Assembly (NCBI GenBank): GCA_903934195.1
Contig: CAIZMV010000014.1
Span: 1 to 15,572 of the forward strand
Source of the DNA: an uncultured Acidimicrobiaceae bacterium
GTDB taxonomy: Bacteria; Actinomycetota; Acidimicrobiia; Acidimicrobiales; Ilumatobacteraceae
DNA: 15,572 nt
Direction of reading: 5' to 3'
The notes under the pieces are model-generated. The model did not search any database, was not told where the DNA came from, and was given only the letters and a program-made list of their open reading frames with translations. Shown here piece after piece: positions 1 to 7,358 of this stretch. The translations under genes were made by a program, and so were the position numbers. How positions within the stretch are numbered: position 1 is the first letter of the stretch; each line of letters opens with the position of its first letter.

Positions 1-1
1 C

Positions 2-1654
2 TCTCCATATTGTTCAATTTCTGGCGTGGGTACTGATGTCGTCGTAACTGCTCTAGCTGTTGGTTCATGTGTGATGTTGGTGAACAAGGCCGCTGATTAC
101 AACTATGACGCAGCAACAGAGATAACTCAGCTCTTCATGATTTATGCGACACGTAAATTAACGGTCGACAGTGGCTCATATCAGAAGGTGTACCAGTATT
201 CAGGAACAACTGTAGACGTTCTCCCCACAGTAAAAGTCGACGGTTCATTCTCTGTGTCGTACGACATGCGAATATCTGATGAGACAAGCAAAATCAGTGG
301 CCAACCGATTTGTAGCTTGACTTCGAAATACGATCTCCATATCACCGGAGTCGGTATTTGTAAGTTCTTTGCTATTGATACTGACAATCAGTACTTCTTT
401 TCGCAATCACCGATGCAGACGATCCATGTGGTTGCTCCCGGCGACACCACGCTCCCAACCGTGACGAGTGTTGTCGGATTCAGTAACGGGATTTTCACGA
501 CTGGTCAGAAGATTTCTATCGTGGTCACCATGTCTGAACGTGTGATAGTCACAGGTACGCCACGCATTCACTTAAATACGGGCGCTTCAGGCCGGTATGC
601 GAACTATGTATCAGGCAATTATGCGAATACTTTGCTTTTTGAATACACCGCTCAGGCAGGAGATCAGACCAGTGATCTTGACTATGCAAATGTTTCAGCT
701 CTGCAGCTAAATGGGGGATCAATAGATGACTTTTCTGCAAACTCGGCAGATATCACTTTGGTGTCCCCAGGCTCTGCGGGCTCATTGGGGTACGCATCAA
801 GTATTGGCGTAAACCCAGCAGCGACAACGACGAGCACCACAACGTCTACAACGACGACTACGGTTCCTATTCCGACTGGTCTAACGCCAACATTCTCTAA
901 TGCTGTTCCAACGATTGATGGGTTTACATTCACAATCACAAACTTCTCGGCCGATTACACATACTTTCTTGCGGTGAGTCGAGGTTCAATTAGTCGAACT
1001 AATGAAGTGGTGACGGTGACAGGCGTAGACCCTGGTGAAACTGTGGGAGTGTTGGTTATCACGGATCGATCTGGATATGCACAATCCGATAGCTCCCTGA
1101 CCGCTGCAGCTGCCACTACAACTACAACAACTTTGTCGCCAACGACGACGGTTGTGCAATCAACTACAACAACGTTGTCGCCAACGACGACGGTTGTGCA
1201 ATCAACTACAACTAGCTCTGTTGCGCCAGAGGACTCAACGACTACAACAGTCGCCGGTATTTCTCAAGTAACGACGACAACAATTGCCGGCGTTTCAACA
1301 ACAGTTGCACCGAAGTCTGGCAGTGTTGCAGAATCCAGCCCTACAATCATCGTTTCTGCGCCGTCAGGTTCTGGAGGAGTGGCCACGATTGTTGCATTCG
1401 TTGCACCAGTAGTAACACGAGTACTGCTTATTGGTAAATCCACGACGATCAAATCTCTCGCAACCTATTTCAAGTTGGTTGCGCCAAGCGGGGCAAAGTT
1501 GTCCGCACGAATTGCGAGTAGTTCAGGGAAAATCTGCCGCATTGTGTCAACTTCGGTCAAGGCTCTAAAAAAGGGAACCTGCACATTGTCGATAACGATG
1601 AAGCCAAAGAAGGGTAAATCGCTGACCAAGTCTGGAAAGATCTTGGTGAAGTGA
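2..1654 (+). CDS. Secreted multi-domain surface protein, C-terminal part (5' truncated by window edge)
   Basis: The frame is open to the left edge with no stop, so this is the 3' part of a longer gene. A GTG at 26 is probably an internal Val codon. Residues below count from that GTG. About 1-135 hold two degenerate Ig-like repeats of the 'G.C...A.......A....Q.F' type, each with a Cys pair. About 140-262 match a bacterial Ig-like domain with the characteristic 'GTPRIHLNTG' and 'ALQLNGGSI' strands. A Thr-rich linker, a fibronectin-like domain (about 285-360), a long Thr/Ser/Val linker (about 362-435) and a Lys-rich C-terminal domain with two Cys (about 460-542) follow. Such modular proteins are exported adhesins or envelope proteins in aquatic actinobacteria. 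No LPXTG motif or C-terminal membrane helix is seen, so anchoring is unclear. Any signal peptide lies outside the window. The specific ligand is unknown. Confidence 0.8.
   Translation, partial: SPYCSISGVGTDVVVTALAVGSCVMLVNKAADYNYDAATEITQLFMIYATRKLTVDSGSYQKVYQYSGTTVDVLPTVKVDGSFSVSYDMRISDETSKISGQPICSLTSKYDLHITGVGICKFFAIDTDNQYFFSQSPMQTIHVVAPGDTTLPTVTSVVGFSNGIFTTGQKISIVVTMSERVIVTGTPRIHLNTGASGRYANYVSGNYANTLLFEYTAQAGDQTSDLDYANVSALQLNGGSIDDFSANSADITLVSPGSAGSLGYASSIGVNPAATTTSTTTSTTTTTVPIPTGLTPTFSNAVPTIDGFTFTITNFSADYTYFLAVSRGSISRTNEVVTVTGVDPGETVGVLVITDRSGYAQSDSSLTAAAATTTTTTLSPTTTVVQSTTTTLSPTTTVVQSTTTSSVAPEDSTTTTVAGISQVTTTTIAGVSTTVAPKSGSVAESSPTIIVSAPSGSGGVATIVAFVAPVVTRVLLIGKSTTIKSLATYFKLVAPSGAKLSARIASSSGKICRIVSTSVKALKKGTCTLSITMKPKKGKSLTKSGKILVK
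1121..1212 (+). repeat. 42-bp tandem repeat encoding Thr-rich linker
   Basis: Two in-frame copies of a 42-bp unit, at 1133-1174 and 1175-1216, encode LSPTTTVVQSTTTT. The second copy is identical over its first 38 bp, and the bases just upstream of copy one continue the pattern. It is a coding minisatellite in the linker, probably prone to length change by slippage. Confidence 0.85.
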
Positions 1655-1657
1655 CGT

Positions 1658-2497
1658 TTACGTCAATACAGCGGCGGTAAGCCGTAATGCATTGCCACCT
1701 AATACTTTTTGAAGTACGCCATCGGGCACGTTCATATTTGTTAGCCAAGCAATGCAGGCAGTAACGCTAAGAGTGGTGTTCGGGCAATCAGATCCGAACA
1801 AGATTCGGTCGGGGTGGCGTGCTATGTGTTCTGCTGTGATTGTTGGGTGTTCCGTTACAACTGGTGTTAGATCTGCGTGCAGCGATGGGTGTAAGTCCAT
1901 AAGGGCAATTGCTTCAGGCGCTGCATGGTGTCCGCAGTGGGCAAGTATCAAGGGCATGCCCGGAAACTGATCAGCCACTTCGCCAATAGCGGGAAGTTCT
2001 TCAGCATCAGTTCGTCCATTCACGTTGTGACCAAGGTGCACCACAGCAGGAAGGCGGCGTTCAGATGCAAAAGCGAATACCGGTTGCAGTCGCACATCAT
2101 CAACAGCAAAGTTGCCAACCGAACAATGCAGTTTCAATACTCGTAGTCCGAGCGCATCAACCGCATGACGAACAATGTCAACTGGGTTCTCGTCGTCAGG
2201 ATGAATTGTTAAGCCACCAACTACGCGTACTGGCGATTGTGCAAACTGAGCAACGGTTTCGGCTGATGCAGCATTAAGCCCTTCAGCAACGCCAGCTTTA
2301 TGTGCGTACGGCAGCGTCCAAATGGCATCAACGCCTTCGCTCGCCAGTGTCTCGATGACAACTGGGTGATCATTGGGGTATGCGAGCGTGAAGGTTGAAC
2401 TCACCCCAGCATCAAAGAATGCCCGTACCTTCTGTCCGAGGCGACCCGGTAGGAGATGCACATGTGAATCAACCACTGTCATGCCGTTTATTGCCAT
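1658..2497 (-). CDS. Amidohydrolase-2 family metal-dependent hydrolase
   Basis: The 279-residue protein fits the amidohydrolase_2 (PF04909) TIM-barrel family. In order it shows the N-terminal metal ligand pair DSHVHL (residues 10-15), VVHLGH (about 153), LAHCGHH (about 185), the late catalytic Asp in FGSDCPN (about 234) and the family-typical GGNALRL end (about 268). Members hydrolyse or decarboxylate small cyclic or carboxylate substrates; the substrate here cannot be read. I chose the ATG at 2497 because a TACTGT box (2504-2509, minus strand) lies exactly 6 nt upstream with TTGTCG 16 nt before it, a leaderless pattern. An in-frame ATG at 2482 is also possible, and longer starts would run into the divergent neighbour. 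The gene ends 3 bp from the end of the upstream surface-protein gene, tail to tail. Confidence 0.88.
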   Translation of the reverse strand: MAINGMTVVDSHVHLLPGRLGQKVRAFFDAGVSSTFTLAYPNDHPVVIETLASEGVDAIWTLPYAHKAGVAEGLNAASAETVAQFAQSPVRVVGGLTIHPDDENPVDIVRHAVDALGLRVLKLHCSVGNFAVDDVRLQPVFAFASERRLPAVVHLGHNVNGRTDAEELPAIGEVADQFPGMPLILAHCGHHAAPEAIALMDLHPSLHADLTPVVTEHPTITAEHIARHPDRILFGSDCPNTTLSVTACIAWLTNMNVPDGVLQKVLGGNALRLTAAVLT

Positions 2498-2531
2498 GCG
2501 GTCACAGTAGTCACTTCCTGCCGTGCGACAA
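2495..2531 (-). promoter_or_regulatory. Putative leaderless promoter of the amidohydrolase gene
   Basis: On the minus strand TTGTCG (2526-2531), 16 nt, TACTGT (2504-2509), 6 nt, then ATG (2497). Transcription would start at or next to the start codon. No Shine-Dalgarno sequence is at usable distance. Confidence 0.45.
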
Positions 2532-2537
2532 TGTGTC

Positions 2538-3461
2538 ATGGCTACTTTCGCTTTTGACAATGAACTGATCCTGACTGGCCCGTTTCGTGCCCCGCGCCAG
2601 ATGTTGGCGGATCAGGAATATGACGGCCACACGAGCGTGCATGACGACGCCACGGCCGACAAGTTGGGATTACCAGGCGCGCCCATAGAAGGGCCAACAC
2701 ATTTCAGTCAGTTCGACCCATTGGGAGTTGCGATGTGGGGCAGCGCGTGGTTTGAACATGGTTGCATTAGTTCCCATTTTGAAAACATGGTGATTGAAGG
2801 CGAAGAAGTGCAAGCAACTGCGACACGCACGTCTGCAACATTGGCACGCATTGGCGCGGTGAAGTCAGACGGCAATTCAGTTCTGTCAGGAACCATGACC
2901 CTTGGGCCGAAGCATTCGGAAACAGAACTCGACCGCCGGCTTGCGGCTCTCAAAGATCCGGGCGAGTTGTTCATCATTGATCAATTGCATGTGGGAGACA
3001 AAAGTGCACCCGAGCGAGTATCAATGTCATTTACAGAAAGCAACGGGCACCTGTATCCGTTTTCACTGAACGATAAGTTGCAGATGATTACCGAACCTTC
3101 GCCGTGGTACGCATCTGACACTGCAGCGCAATCGCCATGGGGTCGTGCTGTTATTCCGACTGAAATGGTCAGTGTTCTCGCTCACAAAGTTGGTGGAGTT
3201 GGCAAAGTTCGTGGACCTGCGGTTGGTCTGTTTATTGACTTAGAAATTCGCATTATCAATGGCCCACTGTTTGTAGATACTGAATATGAATTGGTTCACG
3301 AAATAGTGGGCATTGGCCAAAGCCGACGCGTTGAGAGTTATTGGACACGCACATCAATCACTGATCCGGCATCCGGTGTTCTTGTAGCAACCGTGTTGCT
3401 ACATCAAGGTGTTTTCAAGGCTTCGTACGACAAATACCCTGCCGACAAATTGGCACCCTAA
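2538..3461 (+). CDS. Hotdog-fold (MaoC-like) protein of unknown specificity
   Basis: The 307-residue protein has an N-terminal segment (about residues 30-60) with the hotdog/hydratase-like pattern HDDATADKLGLPGAPIEGPTHF, resembling the D..A...G.PG.I..GP segment of MaoC-like dehydratases and FAS1-type dehydratase domains. The length suits a double-hotdog architecture, and the second half ends with β-rich hotdog-like strands. No signal peptide or membrane segment is seen, so it should be cytosolic. A role on acyl-CoA or another thioester is an inference from fold and from lipid genes nearby. I chose ATG 2538 because the GTG at 2523 adds only five residues and lies inside the divergent promoter. 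The start overlaps an unused minus-strand CAT, giving a 40-bp divergent gap to the amidohydrolase. Its stop overlaps the kup stop by 4 bp. Confidence 0.65.
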   Translation: MATFAFDNELILTGPFRAPRQMLADQEYDGHTSVHDDATADKLGLPGAPIEGPTHFSQFDPLGVAMWGSAWFEHGCISSHFENMVIEGEEVQATATRTSATLARIGAVKSDGNSVLSGTMTLGPKHSETELDRRLAALKDPGELFIIDQLHVGDKSAPERVSMSFTESNGHLYPFSLNDKLQMITEPSPWYASDTAAQSPWGRAVIPTEMVSVLAHKVGGVGKVRGPAVGLFIDLEIRIINGPLFVDTEYELVHEIVGIGQSRRVESYWTRTSITDPASGVLVATVLLHQGVFKASYDKYPADKLAP

Positions 3462-5440
3462 ATCTCGACGCGTGATCCGACTTCAAAGATGCGGTCAGTT
3501 GGCAAGTTGAAGAAACGGCCTGCACTGTCTGCGCCGCGATTAAGCCACACGAACAAATGCTCTTGCAGAGGGTTCATTCCTGGGGCTTTACCGGCCACGA
3601 TTGATTCATGCCCGAGGAAGTAGGTGACATCTTCTGCGTCGTATTCAAGACCGAAGTGGGTCAAGGTTGAAAGAACTGCAGGCACATCAGGTTCATCCAT
3701 GAAGCCAAATGTGATTTGCACTTGGAAAACTCCCGGTGCAACTTTGGTGATGTGGGCGCGATCTTCTGGCGCCACACGAGGTTCTTCTGCGGTTTCAATC
3801 GCCACAATCAACGTGCACTTATGGAGAACTTTGTTGTGCTTCAAGTTGTTTACAAGCGCAGGTGGGGCCTTGCCCAAGTCTTTGAACAAGAACACTGCAG
3901 TGCCAGAGACGCGTTTTACGTCTTCAGTTTCATCGAGTACTTCCTCGATAGGGCGTTCTCCGCGATGGATGCGCTCAGCAACAAGGATGCGACCGCGACG
4001 CCACGTTTGCATCTGAACCATCAGAATTACTCCGACTGCAAGTGCAAACCATCCACCATGAGGGATCTTGATGAGGTTGGCGCCAAGGAATCCCATTTCG
4101 ATGATGAGCAGCGGAATACAAACTGCAAACGCACGGAATTGACTCCAATTCCACTTATCCGTGAGCACCTTGAAAAAGATAAGCGTGGTGATAACCATTG
4201 TCATTGTGACAGCTATTCCATACGCGGCTGCCAAGTTACTTGAGGTACGAAATCCGAGTACAAGTCCGATACACGCAATCATGAGACCCCAGTTAACGAG
4301 GGGAACATAAATCTGACCTGAATGGCTTTGAGACGTATGGCGGATTTGAATTCGGGGCAGGTAGTCAAGCTTGACTGCCTGAGCCGTGAGAGAAAACACC
4401 CCTGATATCAAGGCCTGAGATGCAATGACGGTTGCACATGTCGCTAGCAAAACAATGGGGATAAGAAGAGGCTCTGGAGCCATTCGGAAAAAGACACTTT
4501 CAACGGCTTCTGGGTTCGCCAAAAGAAAAGCTCCTTGACCCCAATAGTTCAATACCAATGACGGCAACACCATCCCATACCAACCAAGCGTGATGGGACG
4601 ACGACCAAAGTGGCCCATGTCTGCATACAGAGCTTCGCCACCGGTGACAACCAAAAAGATGGAGCCAAGTGACAAAAACGCCTTGCCAGATTCGTGCGTG
4701 AAATAACGAATTGCATACATGGGGTTAACTGAACTGATGATTCCTGGTTCCGGAATGATTTTCGACAATCCGAGAAGCGCCAATGTTGCAAACCACACCA
4801 TCATGATTGGTCCGAACACTTTTCCTACGGCTCCGGTGCCTCGACTTTGCACCATGAACAAACACATCAAAATGGCGACGGCAATAGGAAGAACCCAGGA
4901 AGCAAAAGCGGGAGAAACTTCCTCTAGGCCTTCCACTGCGCTCAATACTGAAATTGCCGGCGTAATGATTCCGTCTCCGTAGAGAAGTGCAGTACCGAAT
5001 ACTCCGAGTGAAACGAGCAGGCCAGCCTTGGTGGCAGTAGAGCCACGCTTCGGCATCACGAGAGCAGTTAAAGCCAGGATGCCGCCTTCACCTTTGTTGT
5101 CAGCGCGCATAACAAGCAGGAGGTACTTAATCGAAATGATGATGACAAGTGCCCAGAAGGCCAGCGAACAAATACCGTAGACATTGATGGGGTCGACTGT
5201 CATCTCGTGAGATTTCTCAGTGAACGCTTCTTTGAATGAGTACAGAGGGCTAGTACCAATATCGCCGTACACGATGCCGAGTGCGCCAAGGGCTAGTGCG
5301 GCGGTGCCTGCTTTGGTGTGGCTGTGCTCACCATGCGGTTCATGACCGGTAGAAGGTTTAGATGGCTGTTGTGATGCCGCCTCGGCATTGCGTCTAGCGC
5401 GCTTGACCGAATCTACGCCGGCTGTTTTGTCTGATCCCAC
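3458..5440 (-). CDS. kup: Kup-type low-affinity potassium uptake transporter
   Basis: The 660-residue membrane protein carries the Kup/HAK/KUP signature GIVYGDIGTSPLYSF at about residues 55-69. About twelve hydrophobic helices follow to residue 490. The cytoplasmic C-terminal domain (about 515-660) is of K_trans_C type. The family takes up K+ with protons across the cytoplasmic membrane. The N-terminal extension before the signature (about 52 residues) is longer than in E. coli Kup and contains a His-rich stretch, GHEPHGEHSH. The start is a GTG at 5440; no good Shine-Dalgarno or TANNNT box decides it, so a shorter N-terminus is possible. It lies 67 bp downstream of the desaturase gene on the same strand with no clear terminator between, so co-transcription is possible. 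Confidence 0.95.
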   Translation of the reverse strand: MGSDKTAGVDSVKRARRNAEAASQQPSKPSTGHEPHGEHSHTKAGTAALALGALGIVYGDIGTSPLYSFKEAFTEKSHEMTVDPINVYGICSLAFWALVIIISIKYLLLVMRADNKGEGGILALTALVMPKRGSTATKAGLLVSLGVFGTALLYGDGIITPAISVLSAVEGLEEVSPAFASWVLPIAVAILMCLFMVQSRGTGAVGKVFGPIMMVWFATLALLGLSKIIPEPGIISSVNPMYAIRYFTHESGKAFLSLGSIFLVVTGGEALYADMGHFGRRPITLGWYGMVLPSLVLNYWGQGAFLLANPEAVESVFFRMAPEPLLIPIVLLATCATVIASQALISGVFSLTAQAVKLDYLPRIQIRHTSQSHSGQIYVPLVNWGLMIACIGLVLGFRTSSNLAAAYGIAVTMTMVITTLIFFKVLTDKWNWSQFRAFAVCIPLLIIEMGFLGANLIKIPHGGWFALAVGVILMVQMQTWRRGRILVAERIHRGERPIEEVLDETEDVKRVSGTAVFLFKDLGKAPPALVNNLKHNKVLHKCTLIVAIETAEEPRVAPEDRAHITKVAPGVFQVQITFGFMDEPDVPAVLSTLTHFGLEYDAEDVTYFLGHESIVAGKAPGMNPLQEHLFVWLNRGADSAGRFFNLPTDRIFEVGSRVEI

Positions 5441-5507
5441 AGGAAGGCAACACTACTGCTCGGTAGGTCAAACTCCTATGCGCGACGCAACGGGCTTGGT
5501 GAGAGGC

Positions 5508-6569
5508 TTATCGAGACGAAGTGGGGTACGGCAACCAGGTTGCCGCTTCAAAGTCATACAGCTTGCAGGCCTTCGTTGCCTGCAGGTATGCCTTCAGCGA
5601 GTACTTCGAATAACGCACAGTGTCAGGGAAAGCTTCAGCAATCGCGGCAGCTGCTTGTGGCAACTTGTGAAACGGAATGCGGGCATCAACGTGGTGGGGC
5701 ACATGAACGAAAATGTTGTGGAACCAGAGGTAGTTAATGAGGCGCGGAGTGTGAAGAACAGTGGTTGATTCCATCTGGCCGTTGAACTGGGTCCACTCTT
5801 TACGAGTCCACCAACGAATGTCAGGCGCCACGTGGTGAACATAGACAGTCCAGCCGATGATTTGTGTGAACAGCAAGAACGGAACAACCAAAACTTTCAT
5901 TGGCATCCAGATTGCAGCAGCAACACCGCCAGTGAGTGCGCCAATAACAACCAATACTGCAGTAGCCAGAAGTAGTGCTGAGCCAAGTGTGATTTTGTCG
6001 CGAACGATTTCGTCGTGACGCTTGCCGGGCGCGTTGAAACGCCACATCTTTAGCCACCACACTTCACGAAGGAAATAGGCGCCAGAACCAATGCACGACC
6101 ATTCAAGACGATGACGAAGTTTCTGCATTCCGCTCAGTGCTTCATAATCGGCAACGGTGAGTGGGTGCCACACGAAATCAAAACCTTGGCGAGTGGTGTA
6201 ACCGTGGTGAATACGGTTGTGTCCGAGATCCCATGCTGATTCACAATGAACACTCGGGCCCATGCACAACTGGGCGATGATGCGATTCGCCTTGCGTGAA
6301 TCAAGAAGTGCATTGTGTGATGCGTCGTGACCTAAAACAAAAAGGCCTGACACTGCAAGACCGGCAAGTAGCCACCAGATGCCAACTGCCCACCATGTAT
6401 TCGTAAGAACTAAAGCGACTGTAGGAACTGCGTACAACACAGTTGCTTGAATGAGTGCTCGCGTTGCGCGCAGGCGGGAACGTTCGTAACAAACGGGCGG
6501 GATAATGGCGCGTACATCGTTAAGAGAATTTTCCCGTGGGGCTGGCATTGTCGGTGATTCGATACTCAC
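5508..6569 (-). CDS. Membrane-bound acyl-lipid fatty acid desaturase
   Basis: The 353-residue protein has the three histidine boxes of integral-membrane di-iron desaturases: HDASHNA (HxxxH), HNRIHH (HxxHH) and, after two further hydrophobic hairpins, HVPHH (HxxHH). Spacing and length fit the FA_desaturase family of Δ12/ω6 type (DesA-like), which inserts a double bond into membrane acyl chains using O2 and reduced ferredoxin or a similar donor. Regiospecificity cannot be read. Two GTG starts are possible, at 6575 and 6569. I prefer 6569 because TAACCT (6576-6581, minus strand) is 6 nt upstream, the leaderless spacing seen in neighbours. A 20-bp palindrome at 6586-6605 covers the -35 region, suggesting repression by a TetR-like dimer. 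kup follows downstream. Confidence 0.92.
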   Translation of the reverse strand: MSIESPTMPAPRENSLNDVRAIIPPVCYERSRLRATRALIQATVLYAVPTVALVLTNTWWAVGIWWLLAGLAVSGLFVLGHDASHNALLDSRKANRIIAQLCMGPSVHCESAWDLGHNRIHHGYTTRQGFDFVWHPLTVADYEALSGMQKLRHRLEWSCIGSGAYFLREVWWLKMWRFNAPGKRHDEIVRDKITLGSALLLATAVLVVIGALTGGVAAAIWMPMKVLVVPFLLFTQIIGWTVYVHHVAPDIRWWTRKEWTQFNGQMESTTVLHTPRLINYLWFHNIFVHVPHHVDARIPFHKLPQAAAAIAEAFPDTVRYSKYSLKAYLQATKACKLYDFEAATWLPYPTSSR

Positions 6570-6575
6570 CCCCAC

Positions 6576-6605
6576 AGGTTAGATGCCTACCTACCGTTAG
6601 GTAGG
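6576..6605 (-). promoter_or_regulatory. Desaturase promoter with palindromic operator
   Basis: The -10-like box TAACCT is at 6576-6581 (minus strand). Upstream, 6586-6605 reads CCTACCTACCGTTAGGTAGG on the plus strand, an inverted repeat of 8 bp arms (CCTACCTA / TAGGTAGG) around CCGT. It covers the position where a -35 box should be, and no TTGACA-like hexamer is there. The size and symmetry suit a TetR-family operator. It is unlikely to be a terminator of the upstream gene because no T-run follows. Confidence 0.5.
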
Positions 6606-6644
6606 GGCTTTCGGCAGAATCTTGGTCACAACTGTCGAGTGGGG

Positions 6645-7295
6645 TTACTTCATTCGATTCCGAAGCTGCACGAAGACTTCAGTGCCGACAATCTTGGATA
6701 ACTCATCCCCAAGGCTGTCAAGGACAGAAGTTTCGCCCACGTATGCATCAGTGCCCTCGGTGCAACACCAGGCCATTTTGGTGCCGTGGTCACCCCAATC
6801 GGCACGAGACCACCTGCGCACGGTGGCAACTTCCACGTTGTCGTCGCGCATTTCCCAATCGACCTTTATGGGTAACTGCCAACAGACCGATGGTTTCCAG
6901 TCTGTGGGTGATTCGTCGAAGTACTCAGCCGCCAAATGCAGTGCGCAGCCTTCGCCCCCTGCAAAACCGTTGCGGTTGTGGAAAATGCACGCGCCGTCAA
7001 GTACTCGCGTTGCCGAATACGACTCGTCTGCAAACACGGTGCCTGAATTTGCCTCGGCGTGAAACTGAAACAAGTGAGCCGGAATAGTGGCAGCGGCAGC
7101 CGACAGATCACGAGCTTCATCAATTCCGTCTAGTTCTGCCCCGAGGGAACAACAGCCGTGCCCGAGCGATTCGTCGGCTGTGGCGTTGATTCCTTTGCAC
7201 CCCTTGCCCCAGATACATGTCCAGTTGGATGCAAGAAAATCACGGTCAAATCGCCAGACAGTTTCCCCGGCGTCAATTTCCTCGTAACTGCTCAC
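6645..7295 (-). CDS. Cysteine-rich protein, putative metal- or Fe-S-binding (YkgJ/DUF3109-like)
   Basis: The 216-residue soluble protein has nine cysteines: C27 and C33 (C-x5-C), C48-C49, C103, C117, C138 and C177-C178. It also has conserved-looking contexts such as HGCC, GGEGCALH and VCWQLP. The arrangement recalls the YkgJ/DUF3109 group of Cys-cluster proteins thought to bind zinc or an Fe-S centre, but I would call this a resemblance, not an assignment. No signal peptide or membrane segment is seen. The start is the GTG at 7295, with TATCGT (7302-7307, minus strand) 6 nt upstream. It is divergent from the acyl-CoA ligase gene and lies upstream of the desaturase on the same strand, separated by about 75 bp that hold the desaturase promoter. 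A function in lipid redox chemistry would be speculation. Confidence 0.75.
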   Translation of the reverse strand: MSSYEEIDAGETVWRFDRDFLASNWTCIWGKGCKGINATADESLGHGCCSLGAELDGIDEARDLSAAAATIPAHLFQFHAEANSGTVFADESYSATRVLDGACIFHNRNGFAGGEGCALHLAAEYFDESPTDWKPSVCWQLPIKVDWEMRDDNVEVATVRRWSRADWGDHGTKMAWCCTEGTDAYVGETSVLDSLGDELSKIVGTEVFVQLRNRMK

Positions 7296-7307
7296 GAGCC
7301 CACGATA
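7293..7307 (-). promoter_or_regulatory. Putative leaderless promoter of the Cys-rich protein gene
   Basis: On the minus strand TATCGT (7302-7307) stands 6 nt before GTG 7295. A TTGTCA hexamer lies 19 nt further upstream. No Shine-Dalgarno sequence is present. Confidence 0.4.
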
Positions 7308-7346
7308 GGGCGGGTGTCTAACTATGTGACAATGGTCTCGTTATAC

Positions 7347-7351
7347 AAGGA
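7347..7351 (+). promoter_or_regulatory. Ribosome binding site deciding the acyl-CoA ligase start
   Basis: AAGGA lies 7 nt before ATG 7359. It supports this start over the upstream in-frame ATG at 7332 and the longer open frame. Confidence 0.55.
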
Positions 7352-7358
7352 TGTGAAC

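Noticed and set aside
26..28. GTG at 26 as the true start of the first gene
   Set aside because: The frame is open to the window edge, and the residues before it (SPYCSISG) continue the Ig-like repeat, so the gene extends further left.
1652..1665. Palindrome TGACGTTTACGTCA across the two convergent stop codons
   Set aside because: It is a short stem with a tiny loop and no T-run. Much of it is fixed by the two stop codons, so I do not call it a terminator or operator.
5441..5507. Separate promoter for kup
   Set aside because: A TTGACC and a TAGTGT are present but only 10 nt apart, so they do not form a usable -35/-10 pair.
7158..7358. Longer acyl-CoA ligase N-terminus using the open frame upstream
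   Set aside because: The extra 67 residues overlap the divergent Cys-rich gene, look like its antisense, and the start at 7359 has its own ribosome site.
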